A stretch of DNA of 64,000 nucleotides from an uncultured Alphaproteobacteria bacterium (GTDB taxonomy: Bacteria; Pseudomonadota; Alphaproteobacteria; HIMB59; GCA-002718135): positions 1-64,000 of the forward strand of contig CACBLW010000001.1 in assembly GCA_902540265.1 (NCBI GenBank), in the 5' to 3' direction. A program made the position numbers and the translations under genes. The notes under the pieces were generated by a model that ran no database searches, was not told where the DNA came from, and was given only the letters and a program-made list of their open reading frames with translations. This document shows, one piece after another, positions 8,704 through 16,521 of this stretch (the first letter of the stretch is position 1; every line of letters starts with the position of its first letter).

Positions 8704-9257
8704 TACTCATATTAAATATACATTTTAGATTATAATTTTCAAAACAAACCTATTGGTAATTTAAAGACTATAAGGTACTTTGTGATATCAACAATACTAA
8801 AACGTGGAATACTTGAAATATATAAAATCTCAAAAATCAACTTTGGCGTGGCTTCCTGGTGTTAAAAATTAAGTAAAATTCTTGAATAATATAGCTTTTA
8901 TCAAATCAAAAATATTGAGTTTTATTTGTGAAATTAGAGTAGACCACCAAAGAGATCGCAGTGAAAAAAATATTGTGGGTTAATTTTTTACTCATTACTA
9001 GAGTTTTTTTAATACTTTTTAAAAGAGCTTGGTATATTTCATAAATTAAGAGCAATATTATACTTTTATTTTTTACATTTTTAATTTTTATTAAAAAATA
9101 TTATTTAAAAGAATTCTAATATAATAAAAAAGTTATTAAAAATGATTAAATCATATAATTGTCAATAAATAGATTGCAAAAATGGGTCATTTTATAAAAG
9201 GATGTAAAAAAGTATTATTGTTGATAGCATGTTAATAATTAATAAAAGAAAATTCTA
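8704..9257. other. 554-bp stretch without a recognisable gene
   Basis: No convincing ORF, tRNA or terminator is seen in this stretch, which separates a minus-strand glycosyltransferase-like gene from the plus-strand TPR-sulfotransferase gene. Around 8805-8864 the codons of one frame read KRGILEIYKISKINFG and then stop, which could be a decayed gene. A spacer this long is unusual for this genome and suggests gene loss inside the island. It must also contain the promoter for the gene at 9258. Confidence 0.6.
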
Positions 9258-10874
9258 ATGAATTATAAAGATCTAATTGAAAGTGGAATTAATTTAGCAC
9301 GAAATGGAAATTTTATTGAAGCTGAAAATAATTTTAAGAAGGCTATTGAGAAAGATTCAAGTATTGCCGATTCATATATAAATTTAGCAAATACATATAT
9401 AATGCAGAAGAAAATTGAAGAGAGTATTAATTTATTAAAGAATTATTTAATTGATATATCTTTTAACAAAAAAATAATTAATCATTTTTGGAAAATTAGT
9501 CAAAATTTTAACAGAGAAGAAGATTTCTTTGAAACAATTAGTTCTTTTGAAGATTCGAAAGCTCTAAATAAAAAAGATTTGGCTTATATATATTATTTAC
9601 TTGGGAGATATTATGCCAGAGCAAATGAAATTGAATCATCAATTAAATATTTTAAAAAATCTATTTTTTTTGACCAATTATTAACAGATAGTTATATAAA
9701 TCTTATAGACTGGTTAGAAAGAATTAATGAAATTTCAGAAGCAAACTTTTATTTAAATAAGTTTTGTGACGTAGAAAAAAAAATTGAATATAAAATCAAG
9801 TTTTTTGAAGCCTTATTATTATCAAGAGAAAAAAAATATAAAGCTTCTGAAAAAATTTTAAATAAATATGCGTTAGAAAAATATTTTGAAAAGAATAAAT
9901 ATTATTATATTAAACTATTAAATCTTAAATCGAAAAATAATGAAAAATTAAAAAATTTTTCAATAGCCTATAAATCAATTGTAAAAAGAAATTTGTTTTT
10001 ATCTAGTTTAGAAGAAAATCAAAAAATTGATAAAGGTGATATTGACCAAACAATACGAAATTATAAAGAAGTGTACTCAAAAAAAGATGAAACTTTTGAT
10101 ATTAATGAATTAAAAATAGGTAAAAAAATTGATCTAACTTTTTTAATTGGATTCCCAAGATCAGGTACTACATTGTTAGATACTATATTGCGTACTCATT
10201 CTAAAACACTTGTTTTAGAGGAAAAACTATATCTTGAAAATACTAGAAATCATTACTTTACTTCTAGAGATAATAATCTCAATGCAATAAAAAATATTTC
10301 AACAGAAGAAATAATAAATTTGCGCAAATATTATTTTGACCAAATAAATATTGATTATAAAAATATATTAAATGTAATTGATAAACTACCTCTTACAATT
10401 ACAGAATTGGGATTTGTGAAAAAAATTTTTCCAGATGCTAAAATAGTTCTAGCATTAAGACATCCATGTGATGTAGTTATAAGCTGTTTTTTTAGCTCTT
10501 TCAAAATAAATAGGGCTATGATTAATTTTTTGAGTATTAAAAATACAGTAGATTTTTATAATAAAGTATTAGATCTATTCGAATTTTATGAAAATGAGTT
10601 AAATCTTGAAATTATAAAAATAAAATATGAAGATATTGTATTAAATTTTGAAAATGAGACAAAAAAATTGTTTAAATTTTTAAATCTTGACTATGAAAAA
10701 GGTATTAATAAATTTTATGAAACTGCTCAGAATAGAAAAATGATATCGACACCGAGCTACTCTCAAGTAACTAATCCTATTTATTCAAGCTCGATTGGTA
10801 GGTGGAAAAATTATGAATCATTAATTAAAATTGAAAAACCATTAAGAAAATGGATACAGAGACTGAATTATTAA
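9258..10874 (+). CDS. TPR-sulfotransferase fusion protein
   Basis: A 538-residue two-domain protein. Residues 1-160 contain tetratricopeptide-like repeats (for example ARNGNFIEAENNFKKAIEKD and YARANEIESSIKYFKKSI). Residues about 290-538 form a sulfotransferase domain with the 5'-phosphosulfate loop GFPRSGTT at 298-305 and the 3'-phosphate motif RHPCDVVIS from Arg 401. The C-terminal PIYSSSIGRWKNYE block is typical of bacterial TPR-sulfotransferases. It should transfer sulfate from PAPS to an unknown acceptor, plausibly a surface polysaccharide. It stands alone, downstream of a gene-poor stretch, at the tRNA-Gly side of the island. The start is the first ATG of the frame. Confidence 0.8.
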   Translation: MNYKDLIESGINLARNGNFIEAENNFKKAIEKDSSIADSYINLANTYIMQKKIEESINLLKNYLIDISFNKKIINHFWKISQNFNREEDFFETISSFEDSKALNKKDLAYIYYLLGRYYARANEIESSIKYFKKSIFFDQLLTDSYINLIDWLERINEISEANFYLNKFCDVEKKIEYKIKFFEALLLSREKKYKASEKILNKYALEKYFEKNKYYYIKLLNLKSKNNEKLKNFSIAYKSIVKRNLFLSSLEENQKIDKGDIDQTIRNYKEVYSKKDETFDINELKIGKKIDLTFLIGFPRSGTTLLDTILRTHSKTLVLEEKLYLENTRNHYFTSRDNNLNAIKNISTEEIINLRKYYFDQINIDYKNILNVIDKLPLTITELGFVKKIFPDAKIVLALRHPCDVVISCFFSSFKINRAMINFLSIKNTVDFYNKVLDLFEFYENELNLEIIKIKYEDIVLNFENETKKLFKFLNLDYEKGINKFYETAQNRKMISTPSYSQVTNPIYSSSIGRWKNYESLIKIEKPLRKWIQRLNY

Positions 10875-11013
10875 AGCAGAAACTTTTTTTAGTAGAATGG
10901 TAAATTAAGATTATGGCTCAGTTTAATTGTTCCAAGCAATGTAACAAATAATTTGTAAAGTATATTGAGATTATATTAAGGAATTTTTTATAGAAATAAG
11001 AATGTAGTTAAAA

Positions 11014-11066
11014 TTTGGAGCGGGCGAAGGGATTCGAACCCTCGACTTCAACCTTGGCAAGGTTGC
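11014..11066 (-). repeat. 53-bp direct repeat, duplicated 3' part of tRNA-Gly (att-like)
   Basis: The sequence is identical to 11572-11624 and comprises three flanking bases plus the tRNA-Gly sequence from the CCA end through the T arm and the anticodon stem-loop (GCC anticodon included). After 11066 it departs from the tRNA, so D arm and 5' acceptor strand are missing and it cannot be a functional tRNA. Confidence 0.95.
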
Positions 11067-11141
11067 CAAATACATTGTTTGCTTATTATTTACCGAATAT
11101 TGGAATAATATTTGTAAAAAAATAAATATATTTGAATCCAA

Positions 11142-11160
11142 AGGGCTACTTGGAGGCTAC
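11142..11160. promoter_or_regulatory. Putative integrase arm-type repeats (right arm)
   Basis: AGGGCTACTT at 11142-11151 followed by AGGCTAC at 11154-11160 forms a close tandem of a GGCTAC motif 76 bp from the left 53-bp repeat. The 10-bp word AGGGCTACTT recurs exactly at 11542-11551 beside the other repeat. The motif is conspicuous against the AT-rich background. Reading it as an arm-binding site is inference from position. Confidence 0.45.
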
Positions 11161-11251
11161 GTAAAAAAATACTTATTTATTATAATATTAAATATTACAC
11201 TTTTTTATAGTTATTTGATTTGGTAATTTTATTAAATCACAAGGGGGTAAA

Positions 11252-11512
11252 ATGTTACAAATAATTAGTCACGAAGTGAAAGATGTTGATGTATGGTTAT
11301 CTTTTAACGATGAAAGAGTAAAAACTTTCTCAAAGTTTGCTGATAACATTATTGACTTTGTCGATACTGAAAATTCAAATTACGTTTCAATATGCTTTAA
11401 TGTTTTAGATGAACAAGAAATGGACAAAGTGCTTGGCTCTGAAGAAGTAAGAAATGAGGCTGAAAAGCATGGTGTTATTTTTGATACTCTGAAAAGATTT
11501 ACTCAAAAATAA
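11252..11512 (+). CDS. Small alpha/beta-barrel-like protein, sole gene of the tRNA-Gly element
   Basis: An 86-residue protein. The pattern VKDVDVWLSFNDERVKTF, then NYVSICFNVLDEQEMDKVLGSEEVRNEAEKHGV, is like small dimeric alpha/beta-barrel (ABM-like) domains, in which a DxxxW segment is followed by two strands and a helix ending in a Gly-Val turn. No catalytic residue can be named. It has the strongest ribosome-binding site of the region, AAGGGGG at 11241-11247, five bases before the ATG. It is the only gene between the 53-bp tRNA repeats, so it is the cargo if the element is mobile. Function is unknown. Confidence 0.65.
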   Translation: MLQIISHEVKDVDVWLSFNDERVKTFSKFADNIIDFVDTENSNYVSICFNVLDEQEMDKVLGSEEVRNEAEKHGVIFDTLKRFTQK

Positions 11513-11531
11513 TTATAAAGAATAAGTCTAA

Positions 11532-11551
11532 TGGCTACTCTAGGGCTACTT
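11532..11551. promoter_or_regulatory. Putative integrase arm-type repeats (left arm)
   Basis: TGGCTACTC at 11532-11540 and AGGGCTACTT at 11542-11551 form a tandem 20 bp from the right 53-bp repeat. They match the pair at 11142-11160. In a circularised element the core repeat would be flanked on both sides by these words, as in phage attP sites. Function is inferred from arrangement only. Confidence 0.45.
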
Positions 11552-11571
11552 ATTTGTTGTGATGTTTAATT

Positions 11572-11624
11572 TTTGGAGCGGGCGAAGGGATTCGAACCCT
11601 CGACTTCAACCTTGGCAAGGTTGC
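11572..11624 (-). repeat. 53-bp direct repeat, tRNA-Gly 3' part (att-like)
   Basis: An exact copy of 11014-11066, here part of the intact tRNA-Gly gene. Identity starts in the T-run just outside the encoded CCA and ends after the anticodon stem. This is the expected extent of an attachment core in the 3' half of a tRNA gene. Confidence 0.95.
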
Positions 11625-11648
11625 GCTCTACCCCTGAGCTACGCCCGC
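11574..11648 (-). tRNA. tRNA-Gly (GCC)
   Basis: On the minus strand the 75-nt sequence folds as a complete tRNA. The acceptor stem pairs GCGGGCG with CGCCCGC. The D arm reads GCTCAGGGGTAGAGC, the anticodon stem AACCT/AGGTT carries loop TGCCA with GCC in the centre, and the T arm contains GGTTCGAATCC. The discriminator T and the CCA end are genome-encoded. It lies 55 bp downstream of blh on the same strand. Its 3' part is duplicated at 11014. Confidence 0.97.
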
Positions 11649-11702
11649 ATAATTTACACAATTACCACTTTGATTTTATAAGTCAATATTTGTGAAAACA
11701 AT

Positions 11703-12521
11703 TTATTTAAATCTTCTTCTGTAGACAATATCAATAAGTAACATATGAGGAAGCGTTAAAGCAGCAAGTCCAATGAAGATTACTTTCAATATCGATTCAT
11801 ATAATGATAAATTTTGAACTAAATAGTAAACAATTCCTAAACCTCCAATCCAAGAAATCACAGTAAAAATTATTGTGGAATAAATAACAAAGTATTTATT
11901 TTTTAAATTTAAATAAATATTTTTAATCAGATGTTTTAAGTGTTTGTAAGTGTGAAAAAAACAGAAATATATTGCAAAGCTTAGTAATGGATCAAAAAAA
12001 TAAAAAATTAATAGGAGAAATAGAATCTCAATAATTCCTTTTCGTAATTTCTTTTCGAAGAAGGAGAGATAAATAAAATATATTATAGATAATAATGTTA
12101 AAAAATATGGTATAAAAAAATATTTTTGGACTGAATAAATATTATTATTCGTTAGATATTCAAATATCAAAAAAGATTGATCTTCATTAAAAAATATTAT
12201 TCCAAAAATAATAGTCATTCCATAAGTAAAGCTTATAGAATACTTATATTTATTTATTTTAAAATTTGTCCAATCACACAATCCAAAATGGGCAATAGTC
12301 ATTATAATAAAAATCGTTAGTGCAATAATAGGAAAATATATCCAAAATAAAATGACTAGAAAAAATAAAATTAGATAGTAAAAAATAAATTGTAGAAATT
12401 GAATTCTGTTACTAAAACCTACTAAAGAAGCAACTGCACCATCAAATGAACCATGTGGAAGACCAATGAAAAAAATTAATAAAAAAGAAATAATATTTAA
12501 AATTGTAAGGTCGGCTAACAT
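11703..12521 (-). CDS. blh: Beta-carotene 15,15'-dioxygenase (Brp/Blh family)
   Basis: A 272-residue, highly hydrophobic membrane enzyme that cleaves beta-carotene into two retinal molecules, the chromophore of microbial rhodopsins. The family's histidines are visible: LPHGSFD (His 23), AHFG (His 78), HTYKHLKH (His 190 and 194) and LPHMLL (His 259); the first four sit at the spacing of the iron ligands described for marine Blh. About seven to eight membrane segments fit the profile. It is last in crtI-crtB-crtY-blh, one base after crtY. Retinal production implies a rhodopsin elsewhere, because none is encoded in this window. Confidence 0.92.
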   Translation of the reverse strand: MLADLTILNIISFLLIFFIGLPHGSFDGAVASLVGFSNRIQFLQFIFYYLILFFLVILFWIYFPIIALTIFIIMTIAHFGLCDWTNFKINKYKYSISFTYGMTIIFGIIFFNEDQSFLIFEYLTNNNIYSVQKYFFIPYFLTLLSIIYFIYLSFFEKKLRKGIIEILFLLLIFYFFDPLLSFAIYFCFFHTYKHLKHLIKNIYLNLKNKYFVIYSTIIFTVISWIGGLGIVYYLVQNLSLYESILKVIFIGLAALTLPHMLLIDIVYRRRFK

Positions 12522-12522
12522 A

Positions 12523-13605
12523 TTATTTAAATAATTCTTTTATAAAAGGAAGCTTGGGCATACTATTTATAATTTTTAACTTAGTTAGCAAATTTGATTC
12601 ACCCATCATAAAACTTTGGAATTCATTTCCATTTAGATTAGAAGCAAGTTTTATAAATGACCTTCCATCTTCTCTGTTATTTTTTAAAAAATTAATAAAA
12701 ACTTTATCCATTTTTCTTTCTAAAAAATTATGGATATTTACATAGTTGTTCTTTGAGTTTTTTAACAATTGGATTTGTTTGATAAGAAATGAAAAAGCAT
12801 ATCCAGTAGAGGGCTTGCAGGCGCCTCCTCTAATACCAATGTTGAAGATATTAGAATTGACTGATCTTTTCTCCCCTGCAAAAAACATTGGTATTACTCC
12901 TTTTTCTGAGCCCTGTTCTTTAAATTTATTAATATTATTTTTCTTTAAGTAATCATTTATTTTTTCTCTGTACCAGGAGTTATGAAAAACATCTTTTGAA
13001 AATACCGTCGATTCAACTAGCGCTTTATTGTGACTAAATGGTAATATGTACATGAAATGTAAAACGTTGTTTTCTTCAGTAAAATGCATCAAGGTTAATT
13101 TATTTTCATTAAAAGTATTATCTGCAACGGTAATATTAATTCCAAAAAAATGTTGTAATAATTCACCTTTTTTTTCTTTTGCTGATCGTGAATCATATAT
13201 TTTTTCAGCGTAATATATTTTGTTATCAGTAGTGATTATTTTAAAATAATTTTGTTCAGGTAAATATTGGACAACTTGTTTGTTTATTATTTCTAATTTA
13301 TTTTTTGTTTCTAAGCAAAATTTTTTCCAAGTTTTAAAACTAATGACACAATAAGGTTTATCTAAACTTGTAAGTGTAACGTTTGTATTTTTGTTACCAA
13401 TAGTCCATTTGTACCATTTTTTTTCAATAATTTTTTCAAAAGGCTTCATCCAATCTGTTAACCAAAAACCAAAAATATTATCTCTTTTGTTTATATCTTG
13501 ACTTTCAAATGCAATGATTTCGTTATAATTATCTCCATAAAGAATTTTATTTACAGCTAAGCCACTAGGGCCTAGGCCAATTATTGCGGCTTTATAAATT
13601 TTCAT
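12523..13605 (-). CDS. crtY: Lycopene beta-cyclase
   Basis: A 360-residue FAD/NAD(P)-dependent cyclase that converts lycopene to beta-carotene. The dinucleotide-binding motif is at the N-terminus (AAIIGLGPSGLA, Gly 10, 12, 15), FWLTDW appears near residue 55, and the diagnostic RGGACKPSTGYAF block lies near residue 260. The frame stays open upstream to 13638, but ATG 13605 is preferred because it places the Rossmann strand directly at the N-terminus. It still overlaps crtB by 14 bases, so the two are translationally coupled. Confidence 0.9.
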   Translation of the reverse strand: MKIYKAAIIGLGPSGLAVNKILYGDNYNEIIAFESQDINKRDNIFGFWLTDWMKPFEKIIEKKWYKWTIGNKNTNVTLTSLDKPYCVISFKTWKKFCLETKNKLEIINKQVVQYLPEQNYFKIITTDNKIYYAEKIYDSRSAKEKKGELLQHFFGINITVADNTFNENKLTLMHFTEENNVLHFMYILPFSHNKALVESTVFSKDVFHNSWYREKINDYLKKNNINKFKEQGSEKGVIPMFFAGEKRSVNSNIFNIGIRGGACKPSTGYAFSFLIKQIQLLKNSKNNYVNIHNFLERKMDKVFINFLKNNREDGRSFIKLASNLNGNEFQSFMMGESNLLTKLKIINSMPKLPFIKELFK

Positions 13606-14473
13606 TTGGAAGATTGTCTCTAATTTTTTGATACTCATATTTCATAAAAGGGATAAAAATAAAAAGTAAAATTGATTTAATTGTAATTGAAGATTTTTCT
13701 AATAAATTTAAATATACCCTTTCTCTAAAATATTTTTTTTTATTGGATTTTATCTTAATGCCAATACCTCTATAAACATTAGCTGCAATGAATATGCCTA
13801 GTCTTGTAGATACCGGAATATATTTTAAACCAGCAAAACCATTTTGATAAAACTTATCTGAAAGGCCTATTACTGCATGAATTGCATTTGATATTATTTC
13901 ATCTTTTTCTGAACTTTTGTCATGAAGATCAGTTAAATTTTTTAATGATATATCAGGTATCCAATTTGCTGGTAAATATATTCTTTTCATTTTTGAATCT
14001 TCATAAACATCACGCGCTATATTTGTAAGCTGCATTCCAATACCTAAATCAATTGCAGATCGTGCTGCCTTTTTATGTTTTACTCCTATAATTTTAGACA
14101 TCATTAATCCAACAGTACCAGCAACATGATAGGAATATTTTATAAGCTCTTCCTTGTTTTGAATTCTAATTTTTTGCTGATCCAAAATAAATCCTTCTAT
14201 TAAATCAATGAAAATTGAGTTGTTTATTTTACTTTTTTGCAAAAAAATATTTATTTTGTTATTTTTATTTTTTTTTATTTCTTCAATTGCATCTTTAAGA
14301 TAATCAGTTTGATCCTCACTGCACTTATCTGCAATGTCATCAAAATATCTACAAATTGAATAAAGTATACCTGCTTTTTTTTTTGAGTTTTTTGGTAAAA
14401 AAAAACTTGCCCAATAAAAACTTTTACCCTCTCTTTTAAGATCTTTCGAGGAATTAAGTTCTAAATCAAACAT
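13592..14473 (-). CDS. crtB: Phytoene synthase
   Basis: A 293-residue squalene/phytoene synthase family enzyme that condenses two geranylgeranyl diphosphates to phytoene. Both aspartate-rich Mg-diphosphate motifs are present: CRYFDDIAD (Asp 45, 46, 49) and NIARDVYED (Asp 155, 159), the latter followed by the conserved RIYLP. It follows crtI with a two-base gap and overlaps crtY. The GGPP synthase (crtE) needed upstream in the pathway is not in this cluster. Confidence 0.93.
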   Translation of the reverse strand: MFDLELNSSKDLKREGKSFYWASFFLPKNSKKKAGILYSICRYFDDIADKCSEDQTDYLKDAIEEIKKNKNNKINIFLQKSKINNSIFIDLIEGFILDQQKIRIQNKEELIKYSYHVAGTVGLMMSKIIGVKHKKAARSAIDLGIGMQLTNIARDVYEDSKMKRIYLPANWIPDISLKNLTDLHDKSSEKDEIISNAIHAVIGLSDKFYQNGFAGLKYIPVSTRLGIFIAANVYRGIGIKIKSNKKKYFRERVYLNLLEKSSITIKSILLFIFIPFMKYEYQKIRDNLPNENL

Positions 14474-14475
14474 AT

Positions 14476-15951
14476 TTATTTTAATTCAGATTTAATTATA
14501 TTTTCAACGACTTTAGCTGAAGAGAGAACACCTGGTATTCCTGCGCCTGGATGAGAACCTGCAGCTGAAAAATATAGGTTTTTAATTTTTTTATCTTTGT
14601 TGTGATATCTAAACCAGGCTGATTGGGTAAAAATTGGAGCTATAGAAAAACCTGCACCATGCATAGAATTGTAATCGTTTTTAAAATCTTTAGGGTTCAT
14701 CCAAAAAATATCGGTGATATTGTCTTCTAAATCTGGCATAATTGTCTTTGACAATTCTTTAACTATTTTATTTTTAAGATTTTCTGATTCAACATCCCAA
14801 TTAACATTGCCTTGTAAATTAGGCACTGGACATAAAACGTAGAAACTATCACAACCTTCTGGAGCAAAAGATTTGTCAGTTGCAGTAGGTCTATGAATAT
14901 ATAAAGAAAAATCTTCAGATAATATTTTATTTTTAAATATATCATGAAGCAAAGACTTAAATCTTTCAGTCATCCAAATAGTGTGGTGAGCGACTTTATG
15001 ATATTGTTTTTTTGTTCCAAAAAAAAGCACAAAGAGACCCATTGAATATAATAAGTTTTTTTCTTTTAATATGGGTCTACTTAAATTTTGTTTTTTTAAA
15101 AGATTGGAATAAACCATTGGTGGGTCAGCATTACAAACAACTAAGTCTAGATCAGTAATTTCTTCATTGTTTGTTAATATTTTTGTAATCTTATTATTTT
15201 CAATAATAAACTCTTTAGCTTCTGTGTTAGTTTTAATTTTAACACCACAATCAACCATTAATTTTTTTAATTCAGATACAATTTTACCAGTACCACCCAT
15301 ACAAAAGAACACACCCCATTTTCTTTCTAAATAATGAATTAAAGCATAAATCGATGTTGTTGTATGTGGATCACCCCCAACTAAAAGAGGGTGAATTGAA
15401 AATGCTTTTCTAAGATAAGGGTTTTTTAGATAACTGTTTACAAGTTGAGATACTGTGAAATAACTTTTTAAAATAATTAAATTGGGAATGACCCCTAACA
15501 TTTTAAAAAAAGAAATGAATGGTTTATCAGCTAGTTTTGTAAAACCCACATCAAATATTTTTTTTGATTGATTTAAAAGGTTTGAATATCCTTCTATGTC
15601 CCTTTTATCAAATTTACTTATCTCACTGTTTGTTTTTTCAACTGTAGAACAATAATCAAAAGTTTTACCATCATGAAAATAATATCTATACCAGGGTTCA
15701 AGAGGAACAAAATTCAAATAATCTTCCCTTTTTTTTCCAAATAAACTAAATAATTCATCAAAAAGAAATGGTGCTGTTATGACCGTTGGTCCCGCATCAT
15801 GCTTAAAGCCATTCACTTCAAAAACTCTTGCTCTTCCTCCAAGGTCGTCTAGTTTTTCAATAATTGTTGTATCGTAGCCTAATTTTTTTAATCTTAAGCT
15901 AATCGCAATACCTCCAAAACCACTTCCTATAACTACTGCTTTTTTTCCCAT
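14476..15951 (-). CDS. crtI: Phytoene desaturase (CrtI type)
   Basis: A 491-residue FAD-dependent desaturase that takes phytoene to lycopene. The FAD-binding motif VVIGSGFGGIA (Gly 9, 11, 14) is followed by EKLDDLGGRARVFEVNGFKHDAGPTV. The C-terminal FAD contact AAGSHPGAGIPGVL is typical of bacterial CrtI. Length is normal. It is the first gene of the minus-strand carotenoid operon; its promoter must lie in the 57-bp divergent spacer shared with the gene at 16009. Confidence 0.95.
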   Translation of the reverse strand: MGKKAVVIGSGFGGIAISLRLKKLGYDTTIIEKLDDLGGRARVFEVNGFKHDAGPTVITAPFLFDELFSLFGKKREDYLNFVPLEPWYRYYFHDGKTFDYCSTVEKTNSEISKFDKRDIEGYSNLLNQSKKIFDVGFTKLADKPFISFFKMLGVIPNLIILKSYFTVSQLVNSYLKNPYLRKAFSIHPLLVGGDPHTTTSIYALIHYLERKWGVFFCMGGTGKIVSELKKLMVDCGVKIKTNTEAKEFIIENNKITKILTNNEEITDLDLVVCNADPPMVYSNLLKKQNLSRPILKEKNLLYSMGLFVLFFGTKKQYHKVAHHTIWMTERFKSLLHDIFKNKILSEDFSLYIHRPTATDKSFAPEGCDSFYVLCPVPNLQGNVNWDVESENLKNKIVKELSKTIMPDLEDNITDIFWMNPKDFKNDYNSMHGAGFSIAPIFTQSAWFRYHNKDKKIKNLYFSAAGSHPGAGIPGVLSSAKVVENIIKSELK

Positions 15952-16008
15952 TATTAATTTTGTAATTGTATTTAAATACCTTATTTCTTAATAAATATAA
16001 TATTATTT

Positions 16009-16521
16009 ATGCTTACAAAGACAGATTTATTTGAATTACTTAGTGTAAAAAATAAAGATTTTCAAATTCATGATCATGATCCTTTATTTACAGTTGAAGA
16101 TTCTGAAAATCTAAGAGGTGAAATTAGAGGTGCACATACAAAAAATTTATTTTTAAAAAATAAAAAAAATAACTTTTTTCTTTTTAGTTGTGATGAAAAT
16201 GCAAAGGTTAATTTAAAGCAATTTTCTAAATCTATCGATGCTAAGAATTTATCATTTGCTAATGCTGAGTATTTAGAACAATTTTTGGGCATAAAGCCAG
16301 GATCAGTCTCGCCATTTGCCCTTCTTAATGACAAAGATAATGTTGTTGAGTTTTACTTGGATGAAAAACTTTTTAACAGTGAAATAATTAACTTCCACCC
16401 ACTAATTAATACCACAACTATAAGTATTAAAACTTCAGAGTTTATTAACTTCCTCCTTGAAAATAATAAAAAAATTCATATTTTTTCTCTAGATAGTTAT
16501 AGTATAGTCCAATCTTTATGA
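16009..16521 (+). CDS. prdX: Prolyl-tRNA deacylase (ProX/PrdX, YbaK-like)
   Basis: A 170-residue free-standing editing domain of the YbaK/ProX family, which hydrolyses mischarged Ala-tRNA(Pro). Conserved segments include RGEIRGAHTKNLFLK (the family's lysine-containing helix), LEQFLGIKPGSVSPFALLND (the substrate-pocket Gly-x-x-Pro-Gly) and the C-terminal INFHPLINTTTISI. A TATAAT at 15996-16001 ends only seven bases before the ATG, so the transcript could be nearly leaderless. The stop overlaps the next start by four bases. Confidence 0.85.
   Translation: MLTKTDLFELLSVKNKDFQIHDHDPLFTVEDSENLRGEIRGAHTKNLFLKNKKNNFFLFSCDENAKVNLKQFSKSIDAKNLSFANAEYLEQFLGIKPGSVSPFALLNDKDNVVEFYLDEKLFNSEIINFHPLINTTTISIKTSEFINFLLENNKKIHIFSLDSYSIVQSL

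Larger units (their letters stand above)
11014..11624. mobile_element. Minimal tRNA-Gly-integrated element (no integrase), 558-bp period
   Basis: Two exact 53-bp direct repeats (11014-11066 and 11572-11624) bracket 505 bp. The right copy is the 3' part of the intact tRNA-Gly gene, from CCA through the anticodon arm; the left copy is a tRNA fragment that then diverges. This is the layout left by tyrosine-recombinase integration into a tRNA 3' end. Inside lie one 86-codon gene and GGCTACT-type repeats next to both core copies, like arm-type integrase sites. No integrase is present, so it is either a deletion remnant or a non-autonomous element mobilised in trans. Confidence 0.65.

Noticed and set aside
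11180-11190. TATAAT as the promoter of the mini-element gene
   Set aside because: No matching -35 hexamer at suitable spacing and the background is AT-rich.
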